From positions 1 through 8,835 of the forward strand of contig JASLEQ010000145.1 of NCBI GenBank assembly GCA_030151135.1: a stretch of 8,835 nt of DNA. Direction: 5' to 3'. Below the pieces are notes generated by a model that was given only the letters and a program-made list of their open reading frames with translations, was not told the origin of the DNA and ran no database searches. Shown one piece after another: positions 1-7,825 of this stretch. Numbering within the stretch: position 1 is the stretch's first letter; each line of letters begins with the position of its first letter. This stretch comes from Candidatus Sulfotelmatobacter sp. (GTDB lineage Bacteria; Acidobacteriota; Terriglobia; Terriglobales; SbA1). Both the position numbers and the translations under genes were made by a program.

Positions 1-1106
1 GGCCACGGCTGGTATTTGTATTCGAAATTGTTTTCGCGGCTGAACTTCAGCAGTGGGTAACTGTATTGAGAGAACGGTATTGGTCTGCGTCCGAGCTCCG
101 ATGTTACTCGCGCATTATCGAACACGGTATTCCACACCAGATAAGGCATGAACACCTTCATCAGCGAAGCCCCGCGGCCCACCGGTCCCTTCCGATTCGA
201 GAGGAACTTCACCGATTCGCTGAACGGACGCTCCGCAAATGGCACGAATACAGGCTTCCGCTTCTGCTGCGCGGAAGCCAGTGCAGCCGTCAGTTCCCGA
301 AATGTTTGGGAATCGACTCCGGAGGAGAGGTGATACGTGTCGTGTCTCGGCTGATCCTTCTGATGCAGCGTTGCGATGGCATCCGCGACAAAATCGACAT
401 TCACGATATCAATCTTGTCCGTCGGTCGGAACGGAAGCACGGGCAATCCCGCAAGGAAGACGAATGCGCGAACCATATCGAATTGCGTAGTCTCGGCATG
501 ACGGCTGTCTCCCAGCACAATGCTCGGCCGGAAGACTATCTTTGGAGTGTCCGGAAGCAACACGCGCGTCATATGCTCGCAAAACTTCTTCGTGCGTGCA
601 TACGGATCGTAGTCGGAGCGGTCCCAGTCGATCGAGTTATCCTCGGTGACCACTTCATTGCTGCGCTTCCCTGCCACAGCAACGGTGCTCACCTCGCTGA
701 ATCGACGCAGGCCGTGATAATGCTCTGCATGGCGGGCGAGGGTCAGGACTTCAAGCGTTCCCCGCAAGTTCACATTCAAACAGCTTTTTTCGGATTTCCG
801 ATTGAGCGACGCCGCACAATGAATGACAGAGTCGGTCGTATGCACAAGACGGTCATATTCGTCCCGGCTCAAGCCAAAACCAGACGACGTCAGGTCGCCG
901 CAGAAAATACGGACCTTGGTCTGCAGGTACTCGTAGAAGCCAGGAAATTGCAGGTGCAGCTGCAGCGATTTCCACAGCCGAAGCTGCGCCTCCTGCGGAT
1001 CGCGTGCCCGCACCAGCAGGTTCAGGGAAGCACCGTGGCCCTGCAGAAGGTTGGCGGCGACGTGTGCGCCGATGTACCCGGTCGATCCGGTCAGGAATAT
1101 CGCCAC
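1..1106 (-). CDS. Thioester-reductase-like NAD(P)-dependent SDR, 3' end outside the window
   Basis: Extended short-chain dehydrogenase of the NAD_binding_4/thioester-reductase type, expected to reduce an acyl thioester or related lipid intermediate in the cytoplasm. 368 residues are visible and the frame is open to the window edge. The Rossmann loop TGSTGYIG is at residues 6-13. LLVRARD (30-36) ends the second strand with an Arg, which in this family favours NADPH. S140/T141 in the SEVST stretch and the YARTK motif (Y169, K173) supply the catalytic residues. The GTG start is well fixed: an in-frame TGA lies four codons upstream (TGA CGG AGC AAC GTG), and GGAG sits 4 nt before the GTG. The start lies inside the last 16 bases of the upstream acyl reductase, so translation is probably coupled. 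Sugar epimerase is an alternative, but the LVRA motif and the neighbour favour an acyl substrate. The exact substrate is unknown. Confidence 0.85.
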   Translation of the reverse strand, partial: MAIFLTGSTGYIGAHVAANLLQGHGASLNLLVRARDPQEAQLRLWKSLQLHLQFPGFYEYLQTKVRIFCGDLTSSGFGLSRDEYDRLVHTTDSVIHCAASLNRKSEKSCLNVNLRGTLEVLTLARHAEHYHGLRRFSEVSTVAVAGKRSNEVVTEDNSIDWDRSDYDPYARTKKFCEHMTRVLLPDTPKIVFRPSIVLGDSRHAETTQFDMVRAFVFLAGLPVLPFRPTDKIDIVNVDFVADAIATLHQKDQPRHDTYHLSSGVDSQTFRELTAALASAQQKRKPVFVPFAERPFSESVKFLSNRKGPVGRGASLMKVFMPYLVWNTVFDNARVTSELGRRPIPFSQYSYPLLKFSRENNFEYKYQPW

Positions 1107-3430
1107 GTTGCTCCGTCAGTCCCGGTTCTCACGGCGTCTCGGTTCGAAGGCGCGAGTTGAAACGTCCGGGGAGGCCGTACCTCCAGCGGACGGCCTTCAA
1201 TTAAGGGATAGGTCCAGCGTCGCAGCGCTGGAATGTGAATGTTGATCCAGTACTCCCACCAGTCGAGCAATCGCGTGGTGTACCCGAACTCTTCGCGCTC
1301 TTCCGGAACCAGCGCGTAGGAAAGCTTCTCAATGTTTTCCGCTGTGAAGTCGTGCTCGTTCAATAGAATAAATGGCTCAAATAACTCGATGAGCTTCTCA
1401 ACCCGCTCCAGATTTCGTTCAGCCTTCACCAGCGGCGCTTTCTTCAGAGGTAACGGCGACATGATCCGCTGAATGGATTTTACGATTGCTTTCTGCGCCG
1501 GAGCTGACATCCGGTTATAGCGCTCCTTCGACACAGGAATCGCATCGAACCGCAGCCGTAGCCATGCTTCCAACCCCTCCTGCGCCCTGTAGTGCTTCCG
1601 ATGTGCGAGCGATGTCAGTTCGATGGACCGTCCCATGTCACACGGATTCGTCACAGAAGTCGCGAGCTGGTAAAGCGGGTCGTGACGCCGCTCCATAACG
1701 GCCGCGCCGACCAATGTCATTCCTGCGCAAACCGAATCCACCGGAATGATGTCGAGCCGCTTACGCTCATTTGACGGTAATTGCCGAAAATAAGTCCCAA
1801 GCAAGTACGAAAGAGACGCTGAAGTATTGATACCTTCATTCCATCCCAGAAATGGCTTTGCTACCGACGTCTCCACGATGGCCGGCCGCACAACCGCGAT
1901 CGGCAGACCGGCGCCGTACTTTACGATAAGGGACTCGGCCAGGCTCTTGGTCAGCGTGTAAGTGTTTGGCCAGCCCAGCTCCTTTGCTCGCCGTGTGCCA
2001 GCTTCGGTGAGATACGTCTTCAACCAGCGGACCCGGCCTTTGCGCACCTGATTCTCCAGGGCCGCTCCCTGAAGATCTTTCGCAGCGTGCTCCTTCGAAC
2101 GAGCCTGCATGCGCAATCCGGAAGTGATCTCTTCGCTCTCGGCTCGAACCTCCGCTTGCTTCACGAGGTCTTGCAATGCGCGCCACTCTCGCTCGGCGTC
2201 GAACCCGGATATACCCCGGGGATTGTGATTTGGCTTGAGTTTTTCGCTAACTCGTCCGTCTTGCTCCCCAGCAACGTAACAGGTCGAGAGATGCAGCAGT
2301 CCGGCATGATCGGCTCCCCGAACAAACTCGAGAATATTAACGGCCGCGTCGGTGTTCGTTGACAGCGCGTCCCGCAGATCAGGATTGAAGTCCGTGAGCC
2401 CGGAGCTGTTAATAATCAGATCGAGATTCCGTTGTAGAGCTTCCGAGGCCTGGACACTGAGCCCGAGACCAGGCTGCGTTACGTCTCCTTCTACGACCTC
2501 TATCTTTTGGCGCAGGAACTCGGCAAACCTCTCGCCGTGCCGCTCGAATAAAGGATCGAAGACGGGCGAATCTTCGACCATTTTCTGAAAGCGCCGATCA
2601 CCTGGGCTCGATTTCTGCCGCCGGATCAAAAGGTAGATTCGCTTCACCTCTGGTAAATCGAGCAATGTGTTCGCCAGCCACACTTTGCCGATGAAACCGG
2701 TAACTCCGATGAGCATGATCTGCTTCCCGGCAAAAGCATGCCGGACCGAGAAATCGGATACTTGCTTCGTTCCCTCAAAATGAACGATCGGGCGAGCCGG
2801 AACAGCATTCTTGCGCTCGGCGGGTGTAACTGCGGCGAGTAATTCCTCGTACCTGATACCAAGATGTCGAGCCAAGGTCTTGGGAGCGCGACGGCCATCA
2901 GGCATGTTTTCCCGCAGTCGAGCGAAGACACCGCGCGGTCGGATCACCGGATCCAGCAATCGCCCTGTCGCAGTTCCATCACGGAACTCCAGGCGGTTCG
3001 CTACGATGTGCCGCACACCCAAGTGCTGCGCGAGGGGGCGCATCAGATGATCCACCGCCTGGCTAACTAAAACGACATCGGCGCCGCCCCGGACCAGTTC
3101 TTTCACCTGTTCCACGCCCTCCGGTTTCAGGCGCGGCTTCAGCTTATATTGAAAAAACTCTTCTCCCAACAGGTCCAGACGGTCGCGCGTCACTCCCCGA
3201 AGGACAGAATGCACCACACGCGTCGCGAATTTCCGGTTGGCCACATAAAAGAATGGCCGCAATAGAGCCATTAAGAAGATGAGCCCTCTGCGTCGAAAGC
3301 GGTCCGAAAACGTCTGTGCATTCCAGGTGAAGAAAGCGATCGGCCTGACTACCGTCAGATCGAGCAGGCTCCCTTCAACTCGCCAGTAAACGGTATGGCC
3401 GCCGTCAGAATTGTGACTCAAATGATTCAA
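1091..3430 (-). CDS. Fatty acyl-CoA reductase fused to a degenerate HAD-like N-terminal domain
   Basis: 779 residues in three parts. Residues about 12-200 resemble HAD-IB (SerB-like) phosphatases: [20 protein letters not shown] at 119-138 is a clear motif II region and DGTATGRLL (151-159) a typical HAD-IB stretch. The nucleophile motif DxDGT, however, reads RVEGS (17-21), and no acidic DSxxD motif follows. Residues about 236-600 are a Rossmann reductase: GVTGFIG (242-248), LLIRR (267-271, suggesting NADPH), STCYV (382-386) and YTLTK (491-495; Y491, K495). Residues about 605-750 match the male-sterility/FAR_C domain. The family reduces long-chain acyl-CoA or acyl-ACP to the aldehyde or alcohol, giving alcohols for waxes or ether lipids. 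The TTG start is tentative. An in-frame TGA lies five codons upstream, and the only Shine-Dalgarno-like GAGG is 12 nt away, which is rather far. TTG at 3421 is another option; the first ATG (M54) would cut the HAD-like fold. Confidence 0.88.
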   Translation of the reverse strand: MNHLSHNSDGGHTVYWRVEGSLLDLTVVRPIAFFTWNAQTFSDRFRRRGLIFLMALLRPFFYVANRKFATRVVHSVLRGVTRDRLDLLGEEFFQYKLKPRLKPEGVEQVKELVRGGADVVLVSQAVDHLMRPLAQHLGVRHIVANRLEFRDGTATGRLLDPVIRPRGVFARLRENMPDGRRAPKTLARHLGIRYEELLAAVTPAERKNAVPARPIVHFEGTKQVSDFSVRHAFAGKQIMLIGVTGFIGKVWLANTLLDLPEVKRIYLLIRRQKSSPGDRRFQKMVEDSPVFDPLFERHGERFAEFLRQKIEVVEGDVTQPGLGLSVQASEALQRNLDLIINSSGLTDFNPDLRDALSTNTDAAVNILEFVRGADHAGLLHLSTCYVAGEQDGRVSEKLKPNHNPRGISGFDAEREWRALQDLVKQAEVRAESEEITSGLRMQARSKEHAAKDLQGAALENQVRKGRVRWLKTYLTEAGTRRAKELGWPNTYTLTKSLAESLIVKYGAGLPIAVVRPAIVETSVAKPFLGWNEGINTSASLSYLLGTYFRQLPSNERKRLDIIPVDSVCAGMTLVGAAVMERRHDPLYQLATSVTNPCDMGRSIELTSLAHRKHYRAQEGLEAWLRLRFDAIPVSKERYNRMSAPAQKAIVKSIQRIMSPLPLKKAPLVKAERNLERVEKLIELFEPFILLNEHDFTAENIEKLSYALVPEEREEFGYTTRLLDWWEYWINIHIPALRRWTYPLIEGRPLEVRPPRTFQLAPSNRDAVRTGTDGATWRYS

Positions 3431-3571
3431 AGTCGTGTGTATGCCTCAGGTTGCAGCGCCGGTGGTCTGCGAAACATTTATTGTAACAATCTGTTCAAAC
3501 TTTTTAGGGCATGCCGTGAGGAAAACCGTCGCTGCGAACCGCGCGCCAATATTCCGAGACGCTGGATCTTC
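3431..3571 (-). promoter_or_regulatory. Intergenic region upstream of the acyl reductase, with ATTGT-A-ACAAT dyad
   Basis: 141 bases separate the transporter stop from the reductase start; both genes are on the minus strand. A short perfect dyad, ATTGT-A-ACAAT, lies at 3480-3490. On the minus strand it contains TACAAT (3485-3480), a good -10 hexamer about 50 nt upstream of the TTG start, but I find no convincing -35 at 16-18 nt. The dyad overlapping a possible -10 would suit a repressor operator. This is inference from symmetry and position only. Confidence 0.3.
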
Positions 3572-4864
3572 TTATGGAGCGATAGGATCTGGCCGGCTGG
3601 TTCGAAGCAGCAAGGCCACCGTGCCACTAATAACCAGGACCGCGGCGATGGATAGCAATCCGCCTCGGAACCCTCCACCGATCGTCCGAAAGAATCCAAT
3701 GATGTCGGGTCCGAAATATCCTCCTAGATTTGCCAATGAGTTGATGACTGCGATTCCCGCTGCTGCGGATAATCCTGCCATGCTCGAAGTCACCATCGCC
3801 CAGAATGGACCACACATACCCTCGGCAAAAGCGAGTCCGACGCCGATTCCGGCCACCACGACAACGGTTGACGTGCCGTATCCGGCAACAATCAACCCTG
3901 CCGCCGCGAGGAATGCCGGGATCGCAGTATGCCATCTTCGCTCGCCACGTTTATCTGATCTTGCGCCGACTGCCACCATGACCAGCACCGTAACCAGGAA
4001 CGGCAGCACCGCGACCGCGCCGGTCCAAAAATAATTGAGGCCAGAGATCGTCTGGATCACGCTTGGCAACCAGAGCGTAATACCATACATCGTTGTGGAC
4101 ACCCCGAAATAAATCATCGAGAGCAGCCAGATTCGTGGACTGATAATAACTTTCCAGAGATCGCTGCCCGCGAGCGGAGACTCGGTCACACGTTCCCGCT
4201 CTAGAGTCTCCAGCAGCCATACACGTTCCTCGCCGAGCAGCCACTTTGCATCGTGCGGATGATCTGAGAGTGTGAGATAAACCGCGCCGCCGAGCAAGAT
4301 CGCCGGCAGGCCCTCGATTAGAAACATCCATTGCCAGCCTGAGAGTCCCACCCCATGAAGATTAAGCAGACTTCCCGAGATCGGGCTGCCGATCACTCCC
4401 GCCAGCGGGTTCGCGGTCATAAACCAGGCAACAGCCGTGGCGCGAGCACTCGCCGGAAACCAACGCTTCATATAGAGGATGATTCCGGGGAAAAATCCTG
4501 CCTCCGCCGCGCCCAGCAAAAATCTCATCGCGTAGAAGCTGATTGGACCGCGAATGAAAATCATCAGGCAGGAGATCACGCCCCAGACAACCATCAACAA
4601 CGAAATCCAGCGCCGCACTCCAACCTTCTCGAGAACCAGGTTACTGGGTAACTGGAAAAGGAAATAACCGATGAAAAAAATACCTGAAGCGCGCCCGATA
4701 ACCCTGTCACTCAAGCCGAATTGCTGACGCATCTGCAATACGCCAAAGCCCACATTGATCCGGTCGAGATAGGCGACGATGTAAAGCAGAAAAAGAAACG
4801 GCATCAACCGCCACATCAATCGAGAAACAACAGCGGATTCCAGATGGTCAGGCTTGGTGTGCAA
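3572..4864 (-). CDS. MFS transporter, anion:cation symporter (ACS) family, probable sugar-acid carrier
   Basis: 430 residues, normal for a 12-helix MFS carrier in the inner membrane. ACS-family signatures are clear: YLDRINVGF (32-40) at the end of helix 1, RFLLGAAEAGFFPGIILYMK (114-133) around helix 4, and GWQWMFLIEGLPAI (176-189) around helix 6. A charged cytosolic loop (about 200-245) follows. ACS proteins co-transport organic anions such as glucarate, galactonate, tartrate or 4-hydroxyphenylacetate with protons. It lies 54 nt downstream of a gluconokinase gene on the same strand, so gluconate or a related aldonate is the likeliest substrate (inference). The start is probably TTG, with GGGA 7 nt upstream. 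The only in-frame stop upstream is the gluconokinase TAG itself, 18 codons before the TTG. The first in-frame ATG is M17, which would trim the cytoplasmic tail but keep helix 1. Confidence 0.9.
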   Translation of the reverse strand: MHTKPDHLESAVVSRLMWRLMPFLFLLYIVAYLDRINVGFGVLQMRQQFGLSDRVIGRASGIFFIGYFLFQLPSNLVLEKVGVRRWISLLMVVWGVISCLMIFIRGPISFYAMRFLLGAAEAGFFPGIILYMKRWFPASARATAVAWFMTANPLAGVIGSPISGSLLNLHGVGLSGWQWMFLIEGLPAILLGGAVYLTLSDHPHDAKWLLGEERVWLLETLERERVTESPLAGSDLWKVIISPRIWLLSMIYFGVSTTMYGITLWLPSVIQTISGLNYFWTGAVAVLPFLVTVLVMVAVGARSDKRGERRWHTAIPAFLAAAGLIVAGYGTSTVVVVAGIGVGLAFAEGMCGPFWAMVTSSMAGLSAAAGIAVINSLANLGGYFGPDIIGFFRTIGGGFRGGLLSIAAVLVISGTVALLLRTSRPDPIAP

Positions 4865-4918
4865 TGGCGGGTCCCAAAGGCAGGCAGAATGCAGGCTCGC
4901 CTCTGCCGTGCGAGGATT

Positions 4919-5404
4919 CTACTCTAAGCCAAGGCCTTTTCGGATTTCATTCACAATGTGCTCAGGGCTTTCCGAAATCCCTACGGTCAGAGCGCCCTCA
5001 GGCTCTTCGAGATCGTCTAACTGGCTCGCGAGAATGGATTCATTGGCAAAGTGCCCTTGTCGCGCCCGCAGTCTAGCGGTAATCAGGTCCTGGCTTCCCT
5101 TCAGATAAACGAAGCGCACATCCATCCCCGTATTGAGTTTCGCGCGGTAAGCTTTTTTCAATGCGGAACACGCCAGAACAGCGTAGCGCTGTTCTGCAAT
5201 CCATTTTGCAATCCTGGCGTGCAGAAGTTCGAGCCATGGCTCTCGGTCCTTGTCCGAGAGTGGAATCCCTCTTCGAATCTTTTCGACGTTGCCCGCGGGA
5301 TGGAAGTCGTCGGCGTCGGCAAAATCCCATTGCAACTGTTGAGCGAGCAGTTGTCCGATCGTGGTTTTTCCCGCCCCGACGACTCCCATGACGATCACGA
5401 CCAT
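4919..5404 (-). CDS. gntK: Gluconokinase (EC 2.7.1.12)
   Basis: 161 residues, close to the 160-190 usual for GntK/IdnK. Phosphorylates D-gluconate with ATP to 6-phosphogluconate, feeding the pentose-phosphate or Entner-Doudoroff pathways in the cytoplasm. The P-loop GVVGAGKT is at residues 7-14. DADDFHPAGNVEKI (30-43) is the family's substrate-side motif, followed by ACSALKKAYR (78-87), VYLKG (99-103) and RLRARQGHF (111-119). The ATG at 5404 was chosen because homologues begin a few residues before the P-loop. The reading frame stays open upstream to 5704, but that extra stretch has no recognisable domain. No good Shine-Dalgarno precedes the ATG; instead TATTAT sits 6 nt upstream, so the message may be leaderless (inference). 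It is followed 54 nt later, in the same frame, by the MFS transporter, which makes a probable two-gene operon. Confidence 0.92.
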   Translation of the reverse strand: MVVIVMGVVGAGKTTIGQLLAQQLQWDFADADDFHPAGNVEKIRRGIPLSDKDREPWLELLHARIAKWIAEQRYAVLACSALKKAYRAKLNTGMDVRFVYLKGSQDLITARLRARQGHFANESILASQLDDLEEPEGALTVGISESPEHIVNEIRKGLGLE

Positions 5405-5723
5405 CTGAAGATAATAACCGTCATTTGCTTGCCCGGTCCGGTGAGATTTCTCCGCCCATTCTTCACACCGCAATGCGAGGTAAAGCAATAAACGATCTCG
5501 AGTCCGTGATAGGAAACGAACGGGTTGAGAAGACGCGAGGCACTTGCTGCAGCAACCGCCGCACTCAATCCTTCCTGCTAATCTTTGTGTTAGCCTGAGT
5601 ACGTCTGGCTTTTCGCTTGACTTTGCAAGACGATCAGAGTACCTATGCTGTCCTAAAGCTGGTTCCGGTGTGGGGCGAACCTGCTCTACGAGTCTTCGTA
5701 ACATCCCGGTCTGAACGAAGCCA
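5405..5723. promoter_or_regulatory. Divergent intergenic region between gntK and ctaB
   Basis: 319 bases without a supported gene, which must hold the promoters for gntK (leftward) and ctaB (rightward). A perfect 12-bp palindrome, TTGCTGCAGCAA, lies at 5544-5555. A weaker dyad, GCTAA-8-TTAGC, is at 5577-5594. For ctaB, TTTGCA (5622-5627), a 16-nt spacer and TATGCT (5644-5649) form a mediocre sigma70-like pair about 75 nt upstream of the start. For gntK, TATTAT (minus strand, 5416-5411) is a fair -10 placed 6 nt before the ATG, with no matching -35. No small ORF with a good ribosome site was noticed. The promoter calls are weak and made by eye. Confidence 0.4.
5544..5555. repeat. Perfect 12-bp palindrome, candidate operator
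   Basis: TTGCTGCAGCAA reads the same on both strands and lies mid-way in the gntK/ctaB divergent region, about 140 nt upstream of gntK and about 170 nt upstream of ctaB. Operator-like symmetry fits a dimeric repressor, and sugar-acid operons are often controlled by GntR- or LacI-family proteins. No such regulator is encoded in the window, so the link is inference. Confidence 0.3.
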
Positions 5724-6659
5724 ATGAGTTCGATTTCAGTGCCATTTAGCAGTGTGCGATTGCGGGCGACTTCGCTCTTCCGCGACTACGCCGAACTCAC
5801 TAAATTGCGTGTCACGAGCCTTATCGTCATGACCGCATGGTGCGGATACTTTTTCGGAGCTCACAAAGCACACGCATCATGGTTCACCTTTAGCCTGTTT
5901 CACGCTCTGCTTGGGATAGCGCTGGTTTCCAGCGGAACAGCTGCGCTGAATGAGGTCATGGAGCAGGATGTCGATGCTCGAATGCGCCGCACTGCCATTC
6001 GACCGCTGCCGTCGGGACGCATGAGCGTGTTTCACGCAAGTGTTGTGGGCCTGGTCGCCGCCTTGGGTGGTTCCCTCTATCTGGCAATTTTCACCAATCC
6101 TTTAACTGGGCTCCTCACTCTACTGACGTCTGTCGTTTACCTGGCGGCTTATACGCCTTTGAAGCGCGTCTCGCCCCTCTGCACTTCGATTGGCGCCTTT
6201 CCCGGCGCTATGCCGGGAGTACTGGGTTGGACCGCGATACGCGGCAAGCTTGAGTGGGAAACCCTGGTGCTGTTCGCGATCCTCTTCGTATGGCAATTTC
6301 CACACTTCTTCTCGATTGCGTGGCTATATCGTGAGGACTACGCCAGTGGTGGAATTAAGATGCTGCCGGTCGTCGAAGAAGACGGCCACTCTACTGGACG
6401 GCGGATTCTGACGTATTCAATTGCGCTGATCCCAATCAGTGTTTTACCAGGCCTGATCGGGATGGCCGGAAAACTTTACATGATCGGTGCCGTCGTTCTT
6501 GGCATTGCTCTTCTCTACTTCGGAGTTCGACTGGCATTCCTGGGGCTGCCGCTATCAATGCCAGCTTCAAAGATGCGGGCACGACACGTATTGCAGGCCA
6601 CGGTGATTTATTTGCCCCTTCTCTTCGCCTTGATGATGGGCAATTGCTCCACCTTCTGA
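5724..6659 (+). CDS. ctaB: Protoheme IX farnesyltransferase (heme O synthase)
   Basis: 311 residues, normal for CtaB/CyoE. This UbiA-family integral membrane prenyltransferase transfers farnesyl from farnesyl diphosphate to the heme B vinyl group, giving heme O, the precursor of heme A for aa3/caa3 oxidases. The first Asp-rich site spans residues 76-96 (N76, E80, D82, D84, then RRTAIRPLP), the family's diphosphate-binding motif. YTPLKR (143-148) and WQFPHFFSIAWLYREDYASG (190-209; R203, D205), followed by IKMLPV, form the second site. Several hydrophobic helices are evident. The ATG start has only a weak GAAG about 5 nt upstream. No oxidase subunit or ctaA is in the window, so this gene is apart from the oxidase operon or at its unseen edge. 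Its TGA directly abuts the stop codon of the convergent peroxidase gene. Confidence 0.95.
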   Translation: MSSISVPFSSVRLRATSLFRDYAELTKLRVTSLIVMTAWCGYFFGAHKAHASWFTFSLFHALLGIALVSSGTAALNEVMEQDVDARMRRTAIRPLPSGRMSVFHASVVGLVAALGGSLYLAIFTNPLTGLLTLLTSVVYLAAYTPLKRVSPLCTSIGAFPGAMPGVLGWTAIRGKLEWETLVLFAILFVWQFPHFFSIAWLYREDYASGGIKMLPVVEEDGHSTGRRILTYSIALIPISVLPGLIGMAGKLYMIGAVVLGIALLYFGVRLAFLGLPLSMPASKMRARHVLQATVIYLPLLFALMMGNCSTF

Positions 6660-7790
6660 TTACTTCTGCGCAGTCTTCGTGGAATTCGGCGGAGGTCCAA
6701 CGCTCTCCGGCAGCGGAGCCGATAACGACTTCAGGAATTCCAGCAGGTCGTCGCGCTCGTCGAACGTTAGAAAGTCAATCGCGTGAATCTCTTTGTCGAG
6801 ATGCGGGTTCGCATTTCCGCCTCCCACATAATGTCCAAGTGCGTCGTTCAAGGTCGGGAATGTCCCGTCATGCATGTACGGCGCACGCTCCGCAATATTC
6901 CGCAGTGATGGAGTCTTGAAGGCTCCCCAATCCTCGTCGTTCCTTGTCTGCTGGAATCGTCCCAGATCGACCATATTGCCGTGAATGTCGGCTCCGATTC
7001 CCAGGTTGTGGAACTTATTGTCGGTGAACAACGCATAATCTTTCCCGATCGTGTGGCATACCTCGCAATTCGCCTTTTTAGGATCCCGGAACAGCTTTAG
7101 ACCGCGCTGCGCCGCCGCCGATAGCGCCTTCTGATCATGGCCGTAATAGAAGCGGTCAAAGGGAGAGTTTCCGCTCAGCACCGTGCGCTCAAACGACGCG
7201 ATCGATTTCGCGACAAGGTCGATCGTAATCTGATCCGTGCCCCATGCATGCTTGAACAACGCAACGTACTTGGGATCCGCCTTTAAATGCCGCACTGCTT
7301 CGGCATGTGTAGTCGCCATCTCCACCGGGTTTGCGATCGGCCCTTTTGCCTGGTCCTCCAGACTCGGAGCCCGTCCATCCCAGAACTGCACAGAGTTGTA
7401 GGCCGAGTTGATCACCGTCGGGGAATGTCTGGTACCTTTCTTATCTCCCACCCCCACTGATACGGGATGCCTATCGGTAAATCCAGTTTGCGCCCCATGA
7501 CAGGATGCGCAGGAAACCGTATTGTCGGCCGACAGGATGGGATCGTAATAAAGAAGCCGTCCCAGCGCGACTGTTTCGGCCGTGGGCGGATTGTCTGCCG
7601 GAATCGGCACAGGAGGCAATCCAAGTGGAGCGTTAATCTGCAATGGCTTGCCAGTCGGCAGCACAATTGCCCCTGCCGGATCGACTCCAAGGCTCGCCGC
7701 ATTTGTCGGCGTATAAAGAACCGCAAAAACAATCAATGCGATGAAAAAAACAAAAAGTATGAGCACCTGAGACCTGTTCGGGGACCCCAT
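6660..7790 (-). CDS. Di-heme cytochrome c peroxidase (CcpA/MauG family), periplasmic
   Basis: 376 residues, slightly longer than typical bacterial cytochrome c peroxidases. Reduces H2O2 to water in the periplasm using electrons from small c-type cytochromes or other donors. A hydrophobic segment at about residues 8-27 serves as signal peptide or membrane anchor. Two heme c sites are visible: CASCH (94-98) and CEVCH (242-246). Other family hallmarks are GRLLYYDPILS (77-87), FWDGRAPSLEDQ (136-147), FHNLG (260-264) and APYMHDGTF (303-311). M306 is where peroxidases are expected to carry the Met ligand that MauG replaces with Tyr, so a peroxidase is favoured over a MauG-type enzyme (inference). 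The ATG start is strong, with AAGGAG at 7802-7797 and 6 nt of spacing. It is convergent with ctaB and divergent from galT. Confidence 0.93.
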   Translation of the reverse strand: MGSPNRSQVLILFVFFIALIVFAVLYTPTNAASLGVDPAGAIVLPTGKPLQINAPLGLPPVPIPADNPPTAETVALGRLLYYDPILSADNTVSCASCHGAQTGFTDRHPVSVGVGDKKGTRHSPTVINSAYNSVQFWDGRAPSLEDQAKGPIANPVEMATTHAEAVRHLKADPKYVALFKHAWGTDQITIDLVAKSIASFERTVLSGNSPFDRFYYGHDQKALSAAAQRGLKLFRDPKKANCEVCHTIGKDYALFTDNKFHNLGIGADIHGNMVDLGRFQQTRNDEDWGAFKTPSLRNIAERAPYMHDGTFPTLNDALGHYVGGGNANPHLDKEIHAIDFLTFDERDDLLEFLKSLSAPLPESVGPPPNSTKTAQK

Positions 7791-7805
7791 CGTGAACTCC
7801 TTGTC

Positions 7806-7825
7806 AGAATTAACGATAAAATTCT
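7806..7825. repeat. Inverted repeat AGAATT-N8-AATTCT over the putative peroxidase -10
   Basis: Perfect 6-bp arms separated by 8 AT-rich bases, lying 15 nt upstream of the peroxidase start codon and overlapping the candidate -10 box. The position and AT-rich dyad would fit a redox or iron repressor site such as the Fur/PerR family, but the sequence does not match a textbook box, so that assignment is speculation. Confidence 0.3.

Noticed and set aside
66..1160. A 364-codon plus-strand open frame
   Set aside because: It lies antisense to the SDR gene, which shows clear Rossmann and YxxxK motifs on the minus strand. The plus-strand translation is rich in Arg, His and Gln with no recognisable domain, typical of a shadow frame.
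3508..3515. GGCATGCC palindrome as a terminator for the transporter operon
   Set aside because: The stem is at most four base pairs with no loop. The A-run follows on the minus strand, where a terminator would need a T-run.
3435..4034. A 199-codon plus-strand open frame opposite the transporter
   Set aside because: It is antisense to the C-terminal half of a clear MFS transporter. The Pro/Ala/Thr-rich translation is the mirror of hydrophobic codons and shows no domain.
5577..5594. GCTAA-N8-TTAGC dyad as a second operator
   Set aside because: Arms of five bases with an eight-base spacer are expected by chance in a few hundred bases. It was kept only as a note in the intergenic entry.
5405..5704. 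A 100-residue N-terminal extension of gluconokinase
   Set aside because: The frame is open, but known gluconokinases begin just before the P-loop. The extension is basic and Cys-containing, with no recognisable domain, and it would fill nearly the whole divergent promoter region.
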